DNA from: an uncultured Spongiibacteraceae bacterium
GTDB taxonomy: Bacteria; Pseudomonadota; Gammaproteobacteria; Pseudomonadales; CAMLJR01
Reading direction: 5' to 3'
Length of the DNA stretch: 9,468 nucleotides
Assembly: GCA_946480345.1 (NCBI GenBank)
Contig: CAMLJR010000123.1
Location: 1 to 9,468, forward strand
The notes below the pieces were generated by a model. That model worked only from the letters and a program-made list of their open reading frames with translations. It was not told the origin of the DNA and made no database searches. Made by a program: the position numbers and the translations under genes. Below, piece by piece: positions 5,991 through 9,468 of this stretch (position 1 is its first letter; every line of letters starts with the position of its first letter).

Positions 5991-6416
5991 TCAGGATTCG
6001 AAGTCCTGCCCTTCCGCGCGATCGACGAACAGCGTGCGCTGTTGAATTTTCCATGCTCCTTCGTCGAAGACATATTTATCTTGATAGCGAATGAACATTA
6101 CATAAGTGCCCGCGCTGTGAAAATGATAGGCGATGCAATACGTTTCGCCGTTCGCGCTATTCGCGGTGATATCGGTAATGAGTTGCTGCCCGACGAAATG
6201 AAATGTTTTTTCGTAACGGCGCAACACTTGAAAAGCATTCGCAATTTCGGCGACACCGTTGACTTTGAATACCGGCTCGGTGGTTTCGGGCGGCCCGAAA
6301 TACATCGTAAGCGTTGCATCGGTTTCAAAAATATCCGACAAATTATCGAAGTCGCGTTGATCGACGCAGCGCGCATAACGCGCACCCAAGTCTTTCAGCA
6401 GATTCACGTCGTTCAT
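5991..6416 (-). CDS. SnoaL-like (NTF2-fold) domain protein 3
   Basis: The 141-residue single-domain product fits the SnoaL_4 layout: LGARYARCVDQRDFDNLSDI (10-29), FETDATLTMYFG (30-41), VNGVAEIANAFQ (52-63), TFHFVGQQLITDI (71-83), a strand with YCIAYHFHSAG (93-103) and DKYVFDEGAWKIQQRTLFVD at the end. Tyr14-x4-Asp19 and His73 match the catalytic Tyr/Asp/His set of SnoaL-like dehydratases. This is family resemblance only. Motifs and length differ clearly from the two other SnoaL-like proteins here, so it is not a recent tandem copy. The start at 6416 has GGGAA about 7 nt upstream. An in-frame extension to 6497 would add 27 basic residues without domain match. It is transcribed alone on the minus strand, divergent from folA, and ends at the hairpin at 5957-5980. 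Confidence 0.83.
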   Translation of the reverse strand: MNDVNLLKDLGARYARCVDQRDFDNLSDIFETDATLTMYFGPPETTEPVFKVNGVAEIANAFQVLRRYEKTFHFVGQQLITDITANSANGETYCIAYHFHSAGTYVMFIRYQDKYVFDEGAWKIQQRTLFVDRAEGQDFES

Positions 6417-6618
6417 TCGTAGATTCCCGGTGTAGTTGTATTTAGTTGAGTTTTTAAGCGATCGCCGCACCATATCACGCAGGTTTTTTCGGCTCAATAA
6501 AATTTCGTATATGATTCGAAAATTGGTCGCCGCCGCAAAAGTACGACTATCGGGCTCGCGTTTAGTGAATAATTCGAAACATTCAATTCATGATTTTCGC
6601 CAGGAGCATTTATCGAAC
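6417..6618. promoter_or_regulatory. 202-bp divergent region between SnoaL-like gene 3 and folA, candidate folA promoter
   Basis: No convincing gene lies here. A possible folA promoter is TTCGGC (6488-6493) and TATGAT (6510-6515) with a 16-bp spacer, giving a leader of about 100 nt. Two similar words, GATTCGAAAA and AATTCGAAAC, have their TTCGAA cores at 6515-6520 and 6573-6578, 58 bp apart. AGGAG at 6602-6606, 12 nt before the ATG, is a slightly distant ribosome site for folA. No riboswitch-like structure was recognised. Confidence 0.35.
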
Positions 6619-7137
6619 ATGAGTGCCGTTAAAACACCGATCGCATTAATCATTGCCGTAGCGCAGAACGGTGTTATTGGTCGCAATAACCGTTTGCCGT
6701 GGCGAATACCTGCCGAACTTAAATATTTCAAAGCGAGCACGATGGGCAAACCGCTCGTGATGGGGCGTAAAACGTTCGAATCACTCGGCAAGGCGCTGCC
6801 AGGACGTACCAATATTGTCGTAACGCGCGATTTACAATTTCGTGCCGACGATACAATCGTCGTTCACGACATCGATAGCGCTTTAAGGTGCGCCGATGAA
6901 GTGGCGCAGCGCGATGGCGTCAGCGAAATCATGGTTATAGGCGGCGCCGATATTTATCGACAGACATTGCCGGTTGCGCACACGCTGTATTACACCGATG
7001 TGAAAATCGATGCGGACGGCGATGCGTATTTTCGCGATATCGATTGGACGCAATGGCAATGCATGCAGCAACAGGATTTTGCAGCGATCGACGCGACAAC
7101 GCCGGCGTACAGCTTAAAAATATATAACCGCAAGTAG
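6619..7137 (+). CDS. folA: Dihydrofolate reductase
   Basis: DHFR reduces dihydrofolate to tetrahydrofolate with NADPH, regenerating the cofactor oxidised by ThyA. The 172-residue product carries the family landmarks: IIAVAQNGVIGRNNRLPWRI at 11-30 (Met20-loop region and substrate-pocket Trp), PAELKYFK at 31-38, GKPLVMGRKTFESLG at 43-57, LPGRTNIVVTRD at 60-71 (NADPH-binding region), MVIGGADIYRQTLP at 105-118 with the conserved Gly-Gly, and HTLYYTDV at 121-128. The catalytic acid is Glu33, whereas E. coli has Asp27. The ATG at 6619 fits the family N-terminus; the 61-residue open extension upstream has no DHFR similarity. folA is here separated from thyA by the accessory cluster and is transcribed alone from the 6417-6618 region. 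Confidence 0.97.
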   Translation: MSAVKTPIALIIAVAQNGVIGRNNRLPWRIPAELKYFKASTMGKPLVMGRKTFESLGKALPGRTNIVVTRDLQFRADDTIVVHDIDSALRCADEVAQRDGVSEIMVIGGADIYRQTLPVAHTLYYTDVKIDADGDAYFRDIDWTQWQCMQQQDFAAIDATTPAYSLKIYNRK

Positions 7138-7143
7138 CCTACC

Positions 7144-7173
7144 CGCGTCGAAGTTAATCTAGCGAGCGTTTTT
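7144..7173 (+). terminator. weak possible terminator after folA
   Basis: CGCGTCG (7144-7150) can pair with CGAGCG (7163-7168) leaving one bulged G and a 12-base loop, followed by T5 (7169-7173). It starts seven bases after the folA stop and overlaps the end of the convergent lipoprotein gene. The stem is short and imperfect. Confidence 0.3.
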
Positions 7174-8247
7174 CGAGTTCGAAGTTTTGGCGTTCGGGGT
7201 TTGGCGGGCGTTCTGTAGTTGATGCAATCGTCCGATAAATTTTTGTGCTTTCTCGATCTTTTCCTTTAGCTCCGGCGTCGAGATTAATAAATCGGCTTGC
7301 ACCCAATGACGAAGCGCATCTTCGATACGACCGTCCGCGTATAGACGATCGCCAGTATCGCTATGCAGCGCTACGAATGTTTGGATCACTTCGTCCAGTT
7401 GTTTTTGAATTGCATCGAGCTCGTCGGTATGAATCCCGAGCGCGCGCGCCTGCTCCAGCTGATCGCGGGCGGCGAGAAAATCGCGTTGATCTATCGATTG
7501 TTGTAGCGCGAAATTCAAATCGCGATAGCGTTGCTCGCGCTCGCTGAGACGCGCAATTTGTTTTTTCTGCGTATTGGCGGCGATCGCCTGTTCCGCCGAT
7601 TTTAATTGCTGCGCCAGTTGTAACGACGGCGTTAATTGATAGGCAATGGCAAGATATTGTTTCGCGCGAGCATATTCGCCTTGCTCCAATGCTTGCACAC
7701 CTATTTTCGCAATCAGCGGTGCGAAGTAATCGACATCGCGCAAATGGCGATCGACGACTTTCTGTAATTCAGGATCGGCCGCAGCCTTTTGCAATGCGAG
7801 GTAGGCTGCGTGCTGACGGGCGAGCGGCGCGGCACGCAAACGAATCAGCTCATCGAGATTTCGCTGAATATAGCGATCGCGCGCGGCGTAAAACTGCTCG
7901 GCGAATTCATCCAATTCGCGCGATTGCGGTAACTCCACGCGCGCCGTCTCGAAAACTTCCTGCGCTTTTGCAAATTGCGTTTGCTGTTGCAGCGCACGCG
8001 CTTCGCGTAATACGTCAGTTTGATAAGCGCGGGCCTCGGCAATAAGCACGTCGCGTTCTGCTTCGTAGTTGGAAAATTGCGTGCGCTGTGCAGCCAGCAC
8101 TTTTAGTGCGCTCAGATAGCGATGTTCGGCGCGCAACTGTGCGACGCTGGGGCCTGGTATCGATAAGGGCGGCGTCCAGTTGGCGCAGCCGCTTAATAAA
8201 AAAAGCCCGGACATCGATAATAAAAATGCGAGCGAAAGTTTTTTCAT
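7159..8247 (-). CDS. TPR-like repeat lipoprotein, coupled to adenylate cyclase
   Basis: The 362-residue product begins with a lipoprotein signal peptide: MKK, a hydrophobic core and the lipobox LSGC at 18-21. Cys21 would be lipidated by Lgt. The next residue is Ala, not Asp, so sorting to the outer membrane, facing the periplasm, is expected. The rest is charged and helical with TPR-like units: around 84-107, 183-206 (EQGEYARAKQYLAIAYQ), 244-270 and most clearly 297-321 (TGDRLYADGRIEDALRHWVQ). A low-complexity Asn/Lys/Arg/Ser tail (346-362) ends it. No enzymatic motif is seen, so it is probably a protein-binding or scaffold factor. Its ATG overlaps the cyclase stop codon in an ATGA arrangement and has no clear Shine-Dalgarno, implying translational coupling and a joint role. 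The exact partner and function are unknown. Confidence 0.87.
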   Translation of the reverse strand: MKKLSLAFLLSMSGLFLLSGCANWTPPLSIPGPSVAQLRAEHRYLSALKVLAAQRTQFSNYEAERDVLIAEARAYQTDVLREARALQQQTQFAKAQEVFETARVELPQSRELDEFAEQFYAARDRYIQRNLDELIRLRAAPLARQHAAYLALQKAAADPELQKVVDRHLRDVDYFAPLIAKIGVQALEQGEYARAKQYLAIAYQLTPSLQLAQQLKSAEQAIAANTQKKQIARLSEREQRYRDLNFALQQSIDQRDFLAARDQLEQARALGIHTDELDAIQKQLDEVIQTFVALHSDTGDRLYADGRIEDALRHWVQADLLISTPELKEKIEKAQKFIGRLHQLQNARQTPNAKTSNSKNAR

Positions 8248-9468
8248 AATACGGATCGCGCGTCATCGCGGTAATGCAGCAGATCGTCAATCATCTGATC
8301 GATAACGATGGGGTGCGTGTGCTCAATATCGCTGACGGAATAAATCGTCACCGGTTCGGTTTTGCCGCGCAATCCAATCTGTCGCGGTTCGGCGACAGTG
8401 ACGAGGTGATTACGGGCGATTTTCCGATATAAATTATCTTCGATGATGATTTGCCCTGCGTTGGCTTCGGTGCACAGTCTCGATGCGAGATTTACGGCAT
8501 CACCGACCACGGTGTATTCCATGCGTTGATGCGAGCCGAGCATGCCGGCCAGCATTTCGCCGCTGTTGACGCCGATACGCAGGCGCGCGATCGGCAGATT
8601 CTGCGCGGTGCGAATCTCATTGATGCGTTCGATCAAGCGTTGCATTAGCACCGCGCAGGCGACCGCATGATATTCGTGCTCGGCATCGGCACGCGGCGCA
8701 CCGAATACCACCATCATTGCATCGCCGATGAATTTGTCGATCGCGCCGAAATAAAAACGTGCGCAGGCATCGAGGTAATGAAAATAATTATTCAGAAATT
8801 CGCTGACAGCTTCCGGCGCCATCTGTTCCGACAATGAAGTAAAACCCACGATATCGGCAAATAACACCGTCGCCTGCACACGATCGCCGCCGACTTTGAC
8901 GGGCTCGATCTCCGCGAGCAATTTATTCGCGACATCGCGATCGAGCACCCGACGCATGATGTCCTCGACCTGCGCTTTGCGCACCAAATCCTGCCCCATT
9001 GTATTTAGCGCGGCGATGATCTGGCCGAACTCATCATTGCGACGGCTGGCAATCTGCGTGTATTCGCCGCGCTGAAGCAAACGCGCCGCATCGACCAGCG
9101 TATGAATTGGCTGCGCGAGCCGCCGCCCTAAATAAATGGCGACGACGCAGATGATGCTCGCCAAGCCCAGCGCGACAAGAAAGCTGACGCGGATGATTTC
9201 GCGTCGCGCGGAATCGAGCGCCTGCTGCGACAGTACCAACACCACCTGGCCGGCATTAGTGCTGCGAAAATTAATCGGTTCGACCACGATGATGCCGTGC
9301 GCTTCGTTTTTGAACGGCGGCGCTTTCTGCATCTGTGCGGTATCGATATCGAGAATAACGCCGCGCTTCTGCAGCTGCTGCGGTGTTGGATAAACGCCGG
9401 AGGCAACGATCAGCTTCCCTTCATGATCGTAAATCGCCGCACCGAGCACTCGCGGGCTATCGACATAG
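8244..9468 (-). CDS. Membrane-bound class III adenylate cyclase with HAMP domain, 5' end outside window
   Basis: The frame is open to the window edge, so 407 residues are visible and the N-terminus (probably a first membrane segment) is missing. In order (numbered from the first full codon, 9465-9467): an extracytoplasmic sensor part (1-93) with IYDHEGKLIVASG; a transmembrane helix about 94-113; HAMP about 114-166 (RLAQPIHTLVDAARLL, NDEFGQIIAALN); and a cyclase homology domain from about 180. FADIVGFT supplies metal Asp205 and KFIGDAMMVVFG supplies Lys245 and Asp249. EYTVVGDAVNLASR supplies Thr319, Asn326 and Arg330. Lys plus Thr as the purine-selecting pair indicates ATP, making cAMP, of the IIIb type. 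All catalytic residues are present, so one gene suffices as a homodimer. The GTG at 9447-9449 is internal to the sensor domain and not the likely start. It overlaps the lipoprotein gene by 4 bp. Confidence 0.94.
   Translation of the reverse strand, partial: YVDSPRVLGAAIYDHEGKLIVASGVYPTPQQLQKRGVILDIDTAQMQKAPPFKNEAHGIIVVEPINFRSTNAGQVVLVLSQQALDSARREIIRVSFLVALGLASIICVVAIYLGRRLAQPIHTLVDAARLLQRGEYTQIASRRNDEFGQIIAALNTMGQDLVRKAQVEDIMRRVLDRDVANKLLAEIEPVKVGGDRVQATVLFADIVGFTSLSEQMAPEAVSEFLNNYFHYLDACARFYFGAIDKFIGDAMMVVFGAPRADAEHEYHAVACAVLMQRLIERINEIRTAQNLPIARLRIGVNSGEMLAGMLGSHQRMEYTVVGDAVNLASRLCTEANAGQIIIEDNLYRKIARNHLVTVAEPRQIGLRGKTEPVTIYSVSDIEHTHPIVIDQMIDDLLHYRDDARSVL

Noticed and set aside
6417..6497. 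In-frame N-terminal extension of SnoaL-like gene 3.
   Set aside because: The 27 added residues are basic and unlike the family N-terminus; the ATG at 6416 has GGGAA upstream and begins at the expected helix.
6436..6618. 61-residue N-terminal extension of DHFR.
   Set aside because: DHFR sequences begin a few residues before the first strand, as the ATG at 6619 does; the extension has no recognisable domain or signal peptide.
1..9468. Insertion sequences, CRISPR arrays, tRNA or rRNA genes, integron attC sites or attachment-site repeats around the accessory module.
   Set aside because: No transposase motifs, spaced direct repeats, cloverleaf-like sequence or flanking duplication was seen on either strand, so no mechanism of insertion can be claimed.

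Overview
The window looks like a piece of a gammaproteobacterial chromosome with moderately high GC, many TCGA/CGAT words and AT-rich intergenic gaps. The housekeeping set points there: a TANGO2/NRDE-type gene next to lgt, then thyA and folA, a neighbourhood familiar from Pseudomonas- and Xanthomonas-like genomes. Species cannot be read from the sequence. All gene names rest on motifs recognised by eye; no database search was possible.

Layout. (1) 1-497, minus: 5' part of an NRDE-domain gene, divergent from (2) lgt, 554-1360, plus. A strong hairpin at 1352-1384 separates lgt from the convergent (3) thyA, 1392-2225, minus. (4) Running leftward into thyA with no clear terminator is a co-directional minus-strand series: an SDR dehydrogenase (4441-5277), an atypical SDR/epimerase-like protein (3493-4401), a TetR-family regulator (2743-3459) and a SnoaL/NTF2-fold protein (2280-2699), with gaps of only 33-54 bp. 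(5) A 193-bp AT-rich divergent region (5278-5470) with a perfect 12-bp palindrome separates this series from a second SnoaL-like gene (5471-5932, plus). This converges on a third SnoaL-like gene (5991-6416, minus), with a terminator between them. (6) folA (6619-7137, plus) follows a 202-bp leader. (7) A minus-strand pair closes the window: a membrane-bound class III adenylate cyclase (8244-9468, 5' end cut off) overlapping by 4 bp a TPR-like lipoprotein gene (7159-8247).

How it fits together. thyA and folA act in one cycle: ThyA makes dTMP and dihydrofolate, and DHFR reduces the dihydrofolate. Here they are separated by about 4.4 kb of six accessory genes: two nucleotide-binding oxidoreductase-type proteins, three distinct NTF2-fold proteins and one repressor-type regulator. 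That composition suggests a small, substrate-inducible catabolic or modification module acting on an alicyclic, steroid-like or aromatic compound. The substrate is unknown and the assignment is inference. The cyclase/lipoprotein pair is a separate unit, probably an envelope-sensing cAMP source with an outer-membrane lipoprotein partner. The main points for follow-up are the accessory module, its candidate operator, the different active-site residues in the three SnoaL-like proteins, and the K/T-type cyclase coupled to a lipoprotein.
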